The notes beneath the pieces were generated by a model. That model saw nothing but the letters and a program-made list of their open reading frames with translations. It made no database searches and was not told the DNA's origin. Below, one piece after another: positions 27,625 to 37,432 of a stretch of 64,000 bases of DNA (position 1 is the first letter of the stretch; each line of letters begins with the position of its first letter). The stretch comes from Oscillospiraceae bacterium (GTDB taxonomy: Bacteria > Bacillota > Clostridia > Oscillospirales > CAG-272), in assembly GCA_015064555.1 (NCBI GenBank), contig SVRZ01000011.1:1-64000 (forward strand). The letters run 5' to 3'. A program made the translations under genes and the position numbers.

Positions 27625-30099
27625 TTATTTTTTTGCCTTATATATGGGATCTGCGTGCCAGATATCATTAGCATACTTGCTGATACTGTTATCCGAAGCA
27701 AATACGCCGCTGGTAGCGGTATTCATAAGCGACATACGGCTCCACATTGCTCTGTCACCGTAATCCTTGATCGCCTTGCCGTATGCATAGCAATAGGAAT
27801 CAAAATCAGCAAGACACATAAAGGGATCGGCTACACCGTATCCACCGTTAATAAGATAATCGGAGATATGGGAGAAGTCCTGACCACCTATGGGCTTATT
27901 GAATCTGTCAACTACCCTCTTGAGCTTGTCGGAGCGATGATAATAATCGCGCGATACGTATCCGTTTCTCCAAAGCTCCTCTACCTCGGGGGTATTAAGA
28001 CCAAATATATAAATATTTTCTCTGCCTGTTGCGGCAAGTATTTCAACGTTTGCTCCATCGAGGGTTCCCATAGTCAAAGCACCGTTCATCATAAGCTTCA
28101 TGCATCCGGTACCGCTCGCCTCCTTACCTGCCAAGGAGATCTGCTCGGAGATATCGGCAGAAGGAATCAGCACCTCGGCAAGCGATACGTTATATTCCTC
28201 CATAAATACTACCTTAAGCCTGTCTCTTGTAAGAGGATTGCGCTCGAGCTCCTCGGAGAGGAACCAGATAAGCTTGATAAGCTTCTTTGCCATAGCATAT
28301 CCGGGTGCTGCCTTGCATCCGAAGATAAAGGTCTGCGGAGGAATATCCGCGTTGGGGTTCTCAAGGATCTCGTTATAGAGCGAGATTATCTTGAGCACGT
28401 TCAGAAGCTGACGCTTATACTCGTGCATTCTCTTGATCTGAACGTCGAATATAGAGGTAGGATCAAGACGCTTGCCCGTCTTCTGATATACGTAATAAGC
28501 AAAGGTTTCTTTATTGTAGTGCTTAATATCCTCGATTCTCTTAAGAACCGATGCGTCATCCTTGAATGCCTCAAGCTTTATAAGCTCGGATGCATCCTCG
28601 CGGTATGCCGTACCGATAAGCTCATCAAGAAGCTTGCAAAGTCCGGGGTTTGCATAGTTCAGCCATCTGCGGTGAACTACACCGTTTGTAACATTCGTGA
28701 ACTTCCAGGGAGTCATCTTGTAGAAATCTTTGAAGATGGTCTTCTTAAGAATATCACTGTGAAGCTGAGACACTCCGTTTACCGTATGTGAGCCTACAAC
28801 AGAGAGATTAGCCATACGTACCTGATTATAAGCAACGATAGCCATTCTCGAGATCCTGTCCCAATCTCCGGGATAAAGATTCCAAAGATCTGCGGTGAAT
28901 CTGCGGTTTATTTCGTTGACTATCATAAATATTCTCGGAAGCTTCATGCTGAACAGATCAACTCTCCAGCACTCAAGTGCCTCGGGAAGAACGGTATGGT
29001 TGGTGTAGGACACCGTTTTTACAACTATAGCCCAGGCATCATCCCATGAATATGAGTATACGTCCATAAGTATTCTCATAAGCTCGGGGATACAGAGCGC
29101 GGGGTGAGTATCATTTATATGAAGCGATATCTTATCCTCGAAGCCCTTAAGAGAGCCGTGCTCTGCGAAATAATCGCTGATTATGCTCTGAAGCGATGCG
29201 GAAACAAGAAAATACTGCTGAGTAAGACGAAGAAGCTTTCCTTCATCATAATTATCGTTAGGATAGAGCTGCTGCGTTATGATCTCTGCATTATTGCTGT
29301 TTGAAAGATCGCGCAGATATGAGCTCTGCGAGGTGTAATGCATCATGGGCGAGTATGCCTGGCGGGCTCTCCAGAGACATATATTGTTAACGGCATCCGT
29401 AACCGTTCCCGGAATAAGAAGATCGTACGGAACGGCCTTCACCTCATCATAATCGTAGTTAACGAATTTAAGCTCACCGTTTTCCCATTTTTCCTCTATT
29501 CTTCCGCCGAATCTTACCGTAACGCTCTTCTCCGGACGTGGAACAAGCCAGGTGCCTCCGCTGCTGAGCCAGCTATCGGGAAGCTCCACCTGCTCTCCGT
29601 CTATAATTTTTTGCTTGAAAAGTCCGTTCTCATAGAGCAAGGAATATCCGTTTGCGGCATAATCCTGAGCGGCAAGCGAGTCCATAAAGCACGCCGCAAG
29701 ACGTCCGAGACCTCCGTTACCGAGACCGGGATCCACCTCGCAGGCATATACCTTTTCAAAGGTAGAGCCAAACTCGGTGAGTATCTCGCAAAGATTGCTG
29801 TATATTCCGAGGTTCATCGAAACATTCTTGAGCGATCTTCCAACAAGGAATTCCATACACAAATAGCAGATCCTTTTTCCGTCTACTGCTCTGACGCGCT
29901 TCCTGAATGATGAGCGGTATTCGAGCATTATGTCCTTTATCGCATGAACGGTTGCAACGTAAAGCTGCTCCTCGGTTGCCTCCGAAGGATCATAAACGCC
30001 CCTCGTAACAAGCTTAGCCTCTATTCTCTCCTTGAGCTCGATTTTTGTTATTTTGCTTTTCTCCCCTGTATAAGGATTCTTATTTTCCTGATTTCCCAT
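27625..30099 (-). CDS. glgP: glycogen/starch/alpha-glucan phosphorylase
   Basis: DPGLGNGGLGRLAACFMDSLA; QIKRMHEYKRQLLN; EASGTGCMKLMMNGALTMGTLDGANVEI. Confidence 0.98.
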   Translation of the reverse strand: MGNQENKNPYTGEKSKITKIELKERIEAKLVTRGVYDPSEATEEQLYVATVHAIKDIMLEYRSSFRKRVRAVDGKRICYLCMEFLVGRSLKNVSMNLGIYSNLCEILTEFGSTFEKVYACEVDPGLGNGGLGRLAACFMDSLAAQDYAANGYSLLYENGLFKQKIIDGEQVELPDSWLSSGGTWLVPRPEKSVTVRFGGRIEEKWENGELKFVNYDYDEVKAVPYDLLIPGTVTDAVNNICLWRARQAYSPMMHYTSQSSYLRDLSNSNNAEIITQQLYPNDNYDEGKLLRLTQQYFLVSASLQSIISDYFAEHGSLKGFEDKISLHINDTHPALCIPELMRILMDVYSYSWDDAWAIVVKTVSYTNHTVLPEALECWRVDLFSMKLPRIFMIVNEINRRFTADLWNLYPGDWDRISRMAIVAYNQVRMANLSVVGSHTVNGVSQLHSDILKKTIFKDFYKMTPWKFTNVTNGVVHRRWLNYANPGLCKLLDELIGTAYREDASELIKLEAFKDDASVLKRIEDIKHYNKETFAYYVYQKTGKRLDPTSIFDVQIKRMHEYKRQLLNVLKIISLYNEILENPNADIPPQTFIFGCKAAPGYAMAKKLIKLIWFLSEELERNPLTRDRLKVVFMEEYNVSLAEVLIPSADISEQISLAGKEASGTGCMKLMMNGALTMGTLDGANVEILAATGRENIYIFGLNTPEVEELWRNGYVSRDYYHRSDKLKRVVDRFNKPIGGQDFSHISDYLINGGYGVADPFMCLADFDSYCYAYGKAIKDYGDRAMWSRMSLMNTATSGVFASDNSISKYANDIWHADPIYKAKK

Positions 30100-30115
30100 C
30101 TGCTTAAATTGTATC

Positions 30116-31540
30116 CTACCATTCCATTAGTTTTTTATATATCCGCATATATTTGTCTGCGGAAATTTTCCATGAGAAGTCCGATCTCTTTGCCTTGAGA
30201 ACCAATGCATCCCACTTTTCTGTATCTTTGTACAGATCAAGCGCGCGCTTCACCGTAAACAGAAGCTCATGCGCATTGTAATTATCAAACGTAAATCCGT
30301 TCTCTCCGTCGGTGCCGTAAGGCTTGATAGAGTCAAACAGACCTCCTACGGCTCTGACGACAGGCACCGTTCCGTAAGAGCATGCGATCATCTGAGCCAA
30401 GCCGCAGGGCTCGCTCTTAGAGGGCATGATAAATATATCTGCCGCCGCGTACATCTTCTTTGATATAACGCGGTCGAACTTAATAAGCGACTTGACGTTA
30501 TCGTGACGCTTCTCAAGCTCGCGGAAGAAATTCTCATATTCCGCCTCGCCCGTACCGAGAAGAATGAATTGCATATTCTCACGTAAAAGCTCATCGATAA
30601 TAGCGGAAACAAGGTCTATTCCCTTCGCTGTTGCAAGTCTGGTTATCATAACGACAAGCGGAACGTCCGCTCTTTCGGGCAGTCCGACCTCGCGCTGAAG
30701 CGCAAGCTTGTTCTTAAGCTTACCCTCCTTCACGTCATCAAGACCGTATGAGTAATAGATATCACCGCCCGTTTCGGGAGAGAAATATCTGTAATCGATT
30801 CCGTTTATGACGCCCTTCATCTTTGCACTCGCCCTGTGAATGATATCTGCAAGACCGAAGGCGAAGAAATCGTGACGAAGCTCGTATGCATAATTGGGAC
30901 TTACCGTGGTTATATAATCCGATGTGGATATAGCTCCCTTCATCAGATTTATGCATCCGTTATATTCAAGCACGTTGGAATAACCGTCGAGCGCAAATAT
31001 ATCACCGAGTATCGCACTGTCGAACTTACCCTGATACTCTATATTATGGATGGTGTAGACCGTCCTGATATGCTTAAGACTGTCAACACATGCAAACTTC
31101 GTCTTGAGATATACGACCGAAAGCGCAGTCTGCCAATCGTTTGCGTGAAGAATATCAGGTATATTACCGCATTGTATCATAAACTCTATGACAGCAAGCG
31201 AGAAGTATGCAAATCTCTCGGCATCGTCAAACTCGCCGTAGAGTCTGCCACGTTCAAAATAGTAATGATTTTCGACAAAATAGTAATCTACCTTGCCGTT
31301 TCTGATTTTATATATCGAGGCTCCCGAGTCTCTCCAGCCGTATTTGAAGGTTATGTCCTTCACCTTTTCAAGCTTCTGAACGTATTCAGCCTTCATCGTG
31401 CTGTAAAGAGGCATTATTACACCTACCTCGGAATCGGGATTATCCTCTGCAACCGTTATAGGAAGTGCACCGAGAACATCGCCGAGTCCACCGCTTGCGG
31501 CATAGGGATTGGCCTCACTTGTCACGTAAAGTATTTTCAT
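30116..31540 (-). CDS. glgA: glycogen synthase
   Basis: MKILYVTSEANPYAASGGLGDVLGALP; HANDWQTAL; MPSKSEPCGLAQMIACSYGTVPVVRAVGGL. Confidence 0.97.
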   Translation of the reverse strand: MKILYVTSEANPYAASGGLGDVLGALPITVAEDNPDSEVGVIMPLYSTMKAEYVQKLEKVKDITFKYGWRDSGASIYKIRNGKVDYYFVENHYYFERGRLYGEFDDAERFAYFSLAVIEFMIQCGNIPDILHANDWQTALSVVYLKTKFACVDSLKHIRTVYTIHNIEYQGKFDSAILGDIFALDGYSNVLEYNGCINLMKGAISTSDYITTVSPNYAYELRHDFFAFGLADIIHRASAKMKGVINGIDYRYFSPETGGDIYYSYGLDDVKEGKLKNKLALQREVGLPERADVPLVVMITRLATAKGIDLVSAIIDELLRENMQFILLGTGEAEYENFFRELEKRHDNVKSLIKFDRVISKKMYAAADIFIMPSKSEPCGLAQMIACSYGTVPVVRAVGGLFDSIKPYGTDGENGFTFDNYNAHELLFTVKRALDLYKDTEKWDALVLKAKRSDFSWKISADKYMRIYKKLMEW

Positions 31541-31561
31541 TTTTATTCTCCTTTGTGGGAA

Positions 31562-32695
31562 CTATACGCGTCTGTCCTTCTGGATGAAGAACGGCATCGT
31601 CGGGTTACCCGAAAGCTTTACCTCCTCCGTTATCGTTACGCGCTTGTCGGTAACGATGCAGTTGAGCTCGGCATTTCTCTTGACCTCTGTTCCCTGGAAG
31701 AGTATCGAATCCTTGACTACGGCACCCTTTGCAACGTGAACTCCGCGCGAAAGCACCGAATTGATTACTGTTCCCTCTATAACACAGTCATCCGCTATAA
31801 GAGAATTCTCTACCGTAGCGGTCGAGGTATATACGACCGGAGCGGAGTTATGAACTCTGGTGAAAATAGGACGCTCCTTTGCGTTAAGAAGCGATACCCT
31901 TGCCTCGGTGTCCGAAACGAGCTGCATTGAATACTTATAATAATCAAGGAAGCTGGATACCGATGCAGCATATCCCGTGAAGCAATAGGTTCTGTAGTTG
32001 GAATGCTTATACTTCTTCATGAGCATATCGGTAAAGCTGTTAAGACCATATGCCTCAGCCTCGCCTATAAGGATGCGAAGATAACTGGTCTTCATAACGA
32101 AGATATTAAGCGCAAGCTCGGGATTCCTTTCGGAAGCCGCGGTAGCCATAGCGATATTGTTTATCTTTCCTGCTACCGATGAGATAAACATTCTCGGATG
32201 CTTGGACGTATAATCACCGTCGGGAACCTTGGTAACGATAGTAACGTTTGCATCGGTCTTCTCGTGAACGGCTATAACGTCCGAAATATCGATATTGAGA
32301 ACGCAGTCGGAATCCATCATAACGACGTATTCCTCCTTGAACTCATTGATGTACTGCCTCATATTCTTGAGTGCCTCCATATGAGTGGAGAATACACTTG
32401 CACCGCCGGATGCAGATGCCGTCTGATAAGGAGATATGAGAGTGATGCCCTCCTGTCTTCTTGCAAGATCCCAATCCTTACCGCTGCCGATATGCTCAAG
32501 CAGCGAACGGTAATTGTAATTGGCAATAACGTGGATCTTGGATATATCGGCATTTACAAGATTGGATAAGCAGAAATCTATAAGTCTGTATCTGCAGGCA
32601 AAAGGTATTGCCGCAACGGTTCTGTCCCTGGTAAGTCTTGAAAGAGTATTGTTATTGAGGTTCGAAAATACTATTCCTACTGCACTGTTTGCCAT
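31562..32695 (-). CDS. glgD: glucose-1-phosphate adenylyltransferase subunit GlgD
   Basis: AVGIVFSNLNNNTLSRLTRDRTVAAIPFACRYRLIDFCLSNLVNADISK; left-handed beta-helix tail. Confidence 0.95.
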   Translation of the reverse strand: MANSAVGIVFSNLNNNTLSRLTRDRTVAAIPFACRYRLIDFCLSNLVNADISKIHVIANYNYRSLLEHIGSGKDWDLARRQEGITLISPYQTASASGGASVFSTHMEALKNMRQYINEFKEEYVVMMDSDCVLNIDISDVIAVHEKTDANVTIVTKVPDGDYTSKHPRMFISSVAGKINNIAMATAASERNPELALNIFVMKTSYLRILIGEAEAYGLNSFTDMLMKKYKHSNYRTYCFTGYAASVSSFLDYYKYSMQLVSDTEARVSLLNAKERPIFTRVHNSAPVVYTSTATVENSLIADDCVIEGTVINSVLSRGVHVAKGAVVKDSILFQGTEVKRNAELNCIVTDKRVTITEEVKLSGNPTMPFFIQKDRRV

Positions 32696-32709
32696 TGTGT
32701 TATACCTCC

Positions 32710-33864
32710 TTACGCCTTCTCGGGGCTTATTACAGAGCCCTTTGCAATAACGGTTATATCAGATTTATCCGCATTCTTTTTTCCTACCGTCGCACCTGCG
32801 AGGATCTCGGTATCCGAGTCGATTATCGCGGTATATACCTTTGCTCCGTTGCGTATAACAACGTCATCCATAATGACCGAATCGTAGACCTCTGCACCCT
32901 CCTCGATGATAACACCTCCGGAAAGTATCGAATTAACTACAGTTCCATCGATAATGCATCCCTCGGAGATCATAGAGTTGACCATAGTGGAATTTTTGCC
33001 GACGAACTGAGGGGCACGAGCCTCGTTTCTTGAATATATACGGAACTGATTGTCTCTGAGATTAAGGACAGGCTCTTCGCCTATGAGGTCCATATTAGCC
33101 TCCCAAAGCGAGGATATCGTTCCAACGTCCTTCCAATATCCGTCAAATCTGTATGCAATGATCTTCTCTCCGTTTGCAAGAATATTGGGAATTATGTTCT
33201 TACCGAAATCGTTGCTCGAGTTCTCATCAGCCTCATCGAGCTCCAGATACTCGATAAGAGTTTTTGTGTTAAATATATATATACCCATCGAAGCCTGATT
33301 GTTTTTCGGTTTCTTCGGTTTCTCTTCAAATTCGTATATAGTATCGTCAGAATTTGTATTGCATATACCGAATCTGCTGGCCTCCTCCATAGGTACGGAG
33401 ATGGTGGCTATCGTACAGGCAGCATTCGTTTCCTTATGCTTTTCAAGCATCTTCGAGTAGTCCATACGGTAGATATGGTCACCGGAAAGTATAAGCACGT
33501 AATCGGGATGATACTGCTTTATAAAGGTAATGTTCTGATAGATCGCATTTGCGGTACCCTTGTACCAATCGGATTTCTTGTTACCCTGATAGGGCGGAAG
33601 AACCGAAACACCGCCTCTTGATCTGTCGAGATCCCAGGTGGCGCCGTTTCCTATATATTCATTAAGCGCCAGGGGCTGATACTGAGTCAGAACACCTACT
33701 GTATCAATGCCCGAGTTGATACAGTTCGAGAGAGGAAAATCAATGATCTTGTATTTACCTCCAAATGAAACCGCGGGCTTTGCGGTCTGCTTAGTAAGAT
33801 CGTAAAGTCTTGAGCCTTGTCCGCCTGCCAGAAGCATGGCTATACATTCCTTCTTACAATACAT
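32710..33864 (-). CDS. glgC: glucose-1-phosphate adenylyltransferase
   Basis: [60 protein letters not shown]. Confidence 0.98.
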   Translation of the reverse strand: MYCKKECIAMLLAGGQGSRLYDLTKQTAKPAVSFGGKYKIIDFPLSNCINSGIDTVGVLTQYQPLALNEYIGNGATWDLDRSRGGVSVLPPYQGNKKSDWYKGTANAIYQNITFIKQYHPDYVLILSGDHIYRMDYSKMLEKHKETNAACTIATISVPMEEASRFGICNTNSDDTIYEFEEKPKKPKNNQASMGIYIFNTKTLIEYLELDEADENSSNDFGKNIIPNILANGEKIIAYRFDGYWKDVGTISSLWEANMDLIGEEPVLNLRDNQFRIYSRNEARAPQFVGKNSTMVNSMISEGCIIDGTVVNSILSGGVIIEEGAEVYDSVIMDDVVIRNGAKVYTAIIDSDTEILAGATVGKKNADKSDITVIAKGSVISPEKA

Positions 33865-33878
33865 TTGTCATTCTCCTT

Positions 33879-35759
33879 TTAGTGTTTCTTATATATTTTT
33901 TTGTCGCTGAGTATTATTCCTGAAAAACGCGGCACTCTGATACGTGCCGTATATCCGCCTCTCTTACCCGTGATGCTCGATATCTCTCTGATATCACCGT
34001 AGCTTCCCGTATCGAAAAGTTTGGTGAGAGACGGCTGCTTCAGCGGAATGGTTATTTCCTGATCGCAACCGGAGAAGCTCAGTATTACTATCACGCTAGC
34101 GCCCTTGCTGTCCCTTCTGCGGAATGCGACTATATTCTTCTCTGCCTCATCGGCAAGAAGCCATTCAAAGCCCTCCGGTGAGAAATCGAGGTCCCAGAGC
34201 TCGCTTCGCCTGAGATAAAAGCGATTCAGCTCAGCCACGTATTCCCGAAGCTGCCTGTGCTTGGGATAGTCCAGCATAAACCATTCGAGCGAATTTTCAT
34301 AATCCCACTCTCTGAACTGACCGTATTCCGTACCCATAAAGAGCATCTTCTTTCCGGGATAGGTCATCATGAGCATAAGCGCCGTTCGCGCCTGTAAAAA
34401 CTTGTCCTCATACGAGCCATGCATCTTATCGATAAATGAAAGCTTGCCGTGAACCACCTCATCGTGCGATATCGGGAGAATATAGTTCTCGGTATAAGCA
34501 TACATAAGCGGGAAATTCAGCGCGGTATGCTTATGCTTTCTGAAAAGAGGATCGGTCATAACGTAATCGTAAAAATCGTTTGCCCAGCCCATATTCCACT
34601 TGAGATTGAAGCCCAAGCCGTTCTCATACACCGGATGGGTTATACCGCCGTGCGCGGCAGACTCCTCCGCGATCATAAGAACGTCCGGAAATTCTCCAAA
34701 TACCGCACTGTTCAGCTTTCTGAAGAATGCCTCGCCCTCAAGATTTATATTCGTTCCCTTTGAATTGGGTACCCATTCTCCGGGATCCTTATCGTAATCG
34801 AGATACAGCATAGAAGCGACCGCATCAACGCGCAATCCGTCTATATGGAATTCTCTGAAGAAATAGAGTGCATTCGATATAAGAAAGCTCTGTATCTCTT
34901 CCCGTCCGACGTCAAAAAATCTGGTTCCCCAGCTTCTCGACTCCTTGCGATCTTCGCCCTGATACTCGTAAAGCGGAGCACCGTCAAACTCATACAATCC
35001 CCAGGCATCCTTCGGAAAATGAGCGGGAACCCAATCCATTATAACACCGATACCGTTCTGATGAAGCTTGTCAACAAGATATCTGAAATCATCGGGAGTC
35101 CCGTACCTCGAGGTCGGAGCATAGAATCCGCAGACCTGATATCCCCACGATCCGTCGAAGGGATGCTCGGCAAGCGGAAGAAATTCAACGTGAGTGTAGC
35201 CCATAAATTTAAGGTAAGGAGCAAGAACGTCTGCTATTTCACGGTAGGTGTAATACTCGTTGTCATCATGACGCATAAAGCTACCCATGTGAACTTCGTA
35301 TATATTGAGCGGCGCAGATAAGTATCTGCCACCCTTTTCGGACACGGTTTTACGCCTTCTCCTGAGCCAATCGGAATCGCACCATTCGAAGCCACCGTCA
35401 CAGTATATGACCGATGCACCGTCTGCCATTCCTCTGGAATATAACGCATACGGATCTCCTTTATCAAAGATCCTGCCGGCAGACGTTATCCTGAACTTAT
35501 ACGCATACCCATCGAGCGAGGTGGCAGACTTTACGGTACATTCCCATATTCCGCCATCAGTCACCCTCATCATAGGATAAGGACTCTGCCATCCGTATAT
35601 ATCCGATATGAGTTCAACTCTTTCGGCGTGGGGTGCCCACGTGCGGAAGGTATATACGTACCCGTTATCCTCTCGCATTAAATTGCATCCAAGGTATTTA
35701 TAGGCATAAAAATTTGTTCCCTGGTGAAAAAAGTAAGGCGCTAAATTTTTCTCGTCCAT
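33879..35759 (-). CDS. glgB: 1,4-alpha-glucan branching enzyme
   Basis: GVIMDWVPAHFPKDAWGLYEFDG; IDGLRVDAVASMLYLDYD; LPISHDEVVHGKLSFIDKM. Start set at MDEKNL after SD aggagg. Confidence 0.97.
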   Translation of the reverse strand: MDEKNLAPYFFHQGTNFYAYKYLGCNLMREDNGYVYTFRTWAPHAERVELISDIYGWQSPYPMMRVTDGGIWECTVKSATSLDGYAYKFRITSAGRIFDKGDPYALYSRGMADGASVIYCDGGFEWCDSDWLRRRRKTVSEKGGRYLSAPLNIYEVHMGSFMRHDDNEYYTYREIADVLAPYLKFMGYTHVEFLPLAEHPFDGSWGYQVCGFYAPTSRYGTPDDFRYLVDKLHQNGIGVIMDWVPAHFPKDAWGLYEFDGAPLYEYQGEDRKESRSWGTRFFDVGREEIQSFLISNALYFFREFHIDGLRVDAVASMLYLDYDKDPGEWVPNSKGTNINLEGEAFFRKLNSAVFGEFPDVLMIAEESAAHGGITHPVYENGLGFNLKWNMGWANDFYDYVMTDPLFRKHKHTALNFPLMYAYTENYILPISHDEVVHGKLSFIDKMHGSYEDKFLQARTALMLMMTYPGKKMLFMGTEYGQFREWDYENSLEWFMLDYPKHRQLREYVAELNRFYLRRSELWDLDFSPEGFEWLLADEAEKNIVAFRRRDSKGASVIVILSFSGCDQEITIPLKQPSLTKLFDTGSYGDIREISSITGKRGGYTARIRVPRFSGIILSDKKIYKKH

Positions 35760-35888
35760 ATCAATAACCTCCTGTGCTATTTTACACTTAGTTACCACAT
35801 AAAACGCATCCTATTCAGGTGGATATCGGCTAACTGCCTGTATAAGACCGCAAAACGCGCGATATAACTAAAATTTTAACTTATTAAT

Positions 35889-35917
35889 ATTTTAACACAC
35901 GCGATTATATTTGTCAA
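35889..35917 (-). promoter_or_regulatory. sigmaA-type promoter of the glycogen operon
   Basis: Minus strand TTGACA - 17 nt - TAAAAT, about 120 nt upstream of glgB. Confidence 0.8.
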
Positions 35918-35934
35918 GGAAAAATGCGGTTAAA

Positions 35935-36435
35935 TTAAGCGGTTAAATTATCATTTTTTGCCTTTTTTCGCACTTTTTTACGCACAAGGCGCGATACAAT
36001 ACCGTAAAACGGATAAAAGGCTATGGATAGAACTATTGCAACCGTTGAAAACAGAATTCTTACAAGACAGCCGAATACTCCGCGCACACGGTCTGCAAAG
36101 ATATGACACACCGCATACGCAGTCAAAAGCGCGGGCAAGACCACGTAGAGTCTTATCATTCCGTCAACGGCTATATAGAGCAAGAGCGATATCGAAATTA
36201 CCGCCATCAGCGTGACTGTAAAATCGGTGATGAAGCGATGCCTTTCCATATCCCCTTTTGGGGTAATATCGATAAGACGGAAGACCGATCTTATCTCTCT
36301 TAGCCTTGACATTACCTCGCGCAGAAGGCTGCGCGCGCTATCAAATATGTCACCGATAAGAGCCGCCGCGATCGAGAACAGACCTATCGCCGCACCGCAG
36401 AGCACCGAATAGGCCAGAGTCCTTAAAGCCTCCAT
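35935..36435 (-). CDS. yabQ: YabQ-like spore cortex biosynthesis membrane protein
   Basis: Multi-TM protein immediately after yabP; call rests largely on synteny. Confidence 0.65.
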   Translation of the reverse strand: MEALRTLAYSVLCGAAIGLFSIAAALIGDIFDSARSLLREVMSRLREIRSVFRLIDITPKGDMERHRFITDFTVTLMAVISISLLLYIAVDGMIRLYVVLPALLTAYAVCHIFADRVRGVFGCLVRILFSTVAIVLSIAFYPFYGIVSRLVRKKVRKKAKNDNLTA

Positions 36436-36705
36436 TTAACCGAATATGCGCCCGAAAAAGCCGCGCTTTATCGGCTCGGACTCCGAAGAGAAGATGCCGC
36501 TGATATTCCCTTTTATCAGTATGTCCCCGCATTCGCTCAGGCTCTCGATCTTAAGACCTGTGCCCTCCACTGTGATCCTTCCTATTCCCGTATTCAGAAT
36601 TACGCACTCTTCGTCAAATGCGGCAATATCCGAAACACCGTCCATTTTGAGTATGCGTCTGTCGATCAGCGTGACCGTACCTTTAAGCGTATTGTTAGTT
36701 TCCAT
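36436..36705 (-). CDS. yabP: sporulation protein YabP
   Basis: NTLKGTVTLIDRRILKMDGVSDIAAFDEECVILNTGIGRITVEGTGLKIESLSECGDILIKGNISGIFS. Confidence 0.9.
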   Translation of the reverse strand: METNNTLKGTVTLIDRRILKMDGVSDIAAFDEECVILNTGIGRITVEGTGLKIESLSECGDILIKGNISGIFSSESEPIKRGFFGRIFG

Positions 36706-36717
36706 AATACCTCCGAA

Positions 36718-36770
36718 AAATAAACAAGCCGATGATATTCAATCAAGAATATGCATCGACTTGCTTATTT
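36718..36770 (-). terminator. terminator between the hup/S4 genes and yabPQ
   Basis: Minus strand AAATAAGCAAGTCGATG...CATCGGCTTGTTTATTT (17 bp, two G-U pairs, extended by ATATTC/GAATAT), tail TTTATTTTTC. Confidence 0.75.
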
Positions 36771-36774
36771 ATTC

Positions 36775-37023
36775 TCAGGTCTCTGAAACTACCTCATACA
36801 TACCGACCGATTCGGATTTCTTAGTCGTTTCCTTTATTTCAAGGACACGCACTGTAACAGACTTTGCACCGAAGGCAACGGTTATAAGGTCGCCGACCTT
36901 AACGTTATATGATGCCTTAGCTGTTTTTCCGTTGACAGTGATCCTATCGGTATCACATGCATCATTCGCAACCGTTCTGCGCTTTATCAGACGGGAAACC
37001 TTGAGATACTTATCTAATCTCAT
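36775..37023 (-). CDS. S4-domain RNA-binding protein (YabO/RqcP type)
   Basis: MRLDKYLKVSRLIKRRTVANDACDTDRITVNGKTAKASYNVKVGDLITV. Confidence 0.92.
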   Translation of the reverse strand: MRLDKYLKVSRLIKRRTVANDACDTDRITVNGKTAKASYNVKVGDLITVAFGAKSVTVRVLEIKETTKKSESVGMYEVVSET

Positions 37024-37025
37024 AA

Positions 37026-37301
37026 TCAGCCGTTAACAGCGTCCTTAAGAGCCTTTGCTGCGGAGAAGCTGGGCTTCTTGCAAGCGGGAATATCTATAGC
37101 CTCACCGGTCTTGGGGTTGAGTCCCTTTCTTGCCGCAACATCCTTTACCTCGAAGGTTCCGAAGCCGAGAAGCTGAACCTTGTCGCCTGACTTAAGTGCC
37201 TCTGCGATAGCATTGAGAGTTGCCGCAACAACTGCCTCTGCATCCTTCTTGGAAACCTCTGCTTCTGCTGCTACTACGTTAATGAGTTCTGTCTTGTTCA
37301 T
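37026..37301 (-). CDS. hup: HU family DNA-binding protein
   Basis: MNKTELINVVAAEAEVSKKDAEAVVAATLNAIAEALKSGDKVQLLGFGTFEVKDVAARKGLNPKTGEAIDIPA. Confidence 0.97.
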   Translation of the reverse strand: MNKTELINVVAAEAEVSKKDAEAVVAATLNAIAEALKSGDKVQLLGFGTFEVKDVAARKGLNPKTGEAIDIPACKKPSFSAAKALKDAVNG

Positions 37302-37340
37302 TGGTAAATTATCCTTTCAATTCAAAAATTCGTTGTGATA

Positions 37341-37369
37341 ATTATACCTACCGAACACCAAAAATTCAA
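37341..37369 (-). promoter_or_regulatory. sigmaA-type promoter of hup
   Basis: Minus strand TTGAAT - 17 nt - TATAAT. Confidence 0.75.
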
Positions 37370-37432
37370 TAGGGACATAAAGAAATGTGGAAAAAAATCT
37401 TTTTTTTTCGTCTAAATAGATAAGAAGAACGG

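Noticed and set aside
27655-28791. 378-aa plus-strand ORF
   Set aside because: Antisense to glgP, a clear full-length gene; sequence resembles no family and mirrors the codon bias of the real gene.
30836-31930. 364-aa plus-strand ORF
   Set aside because: Antisense to glgA/glgD; no recognisable domain or SD.
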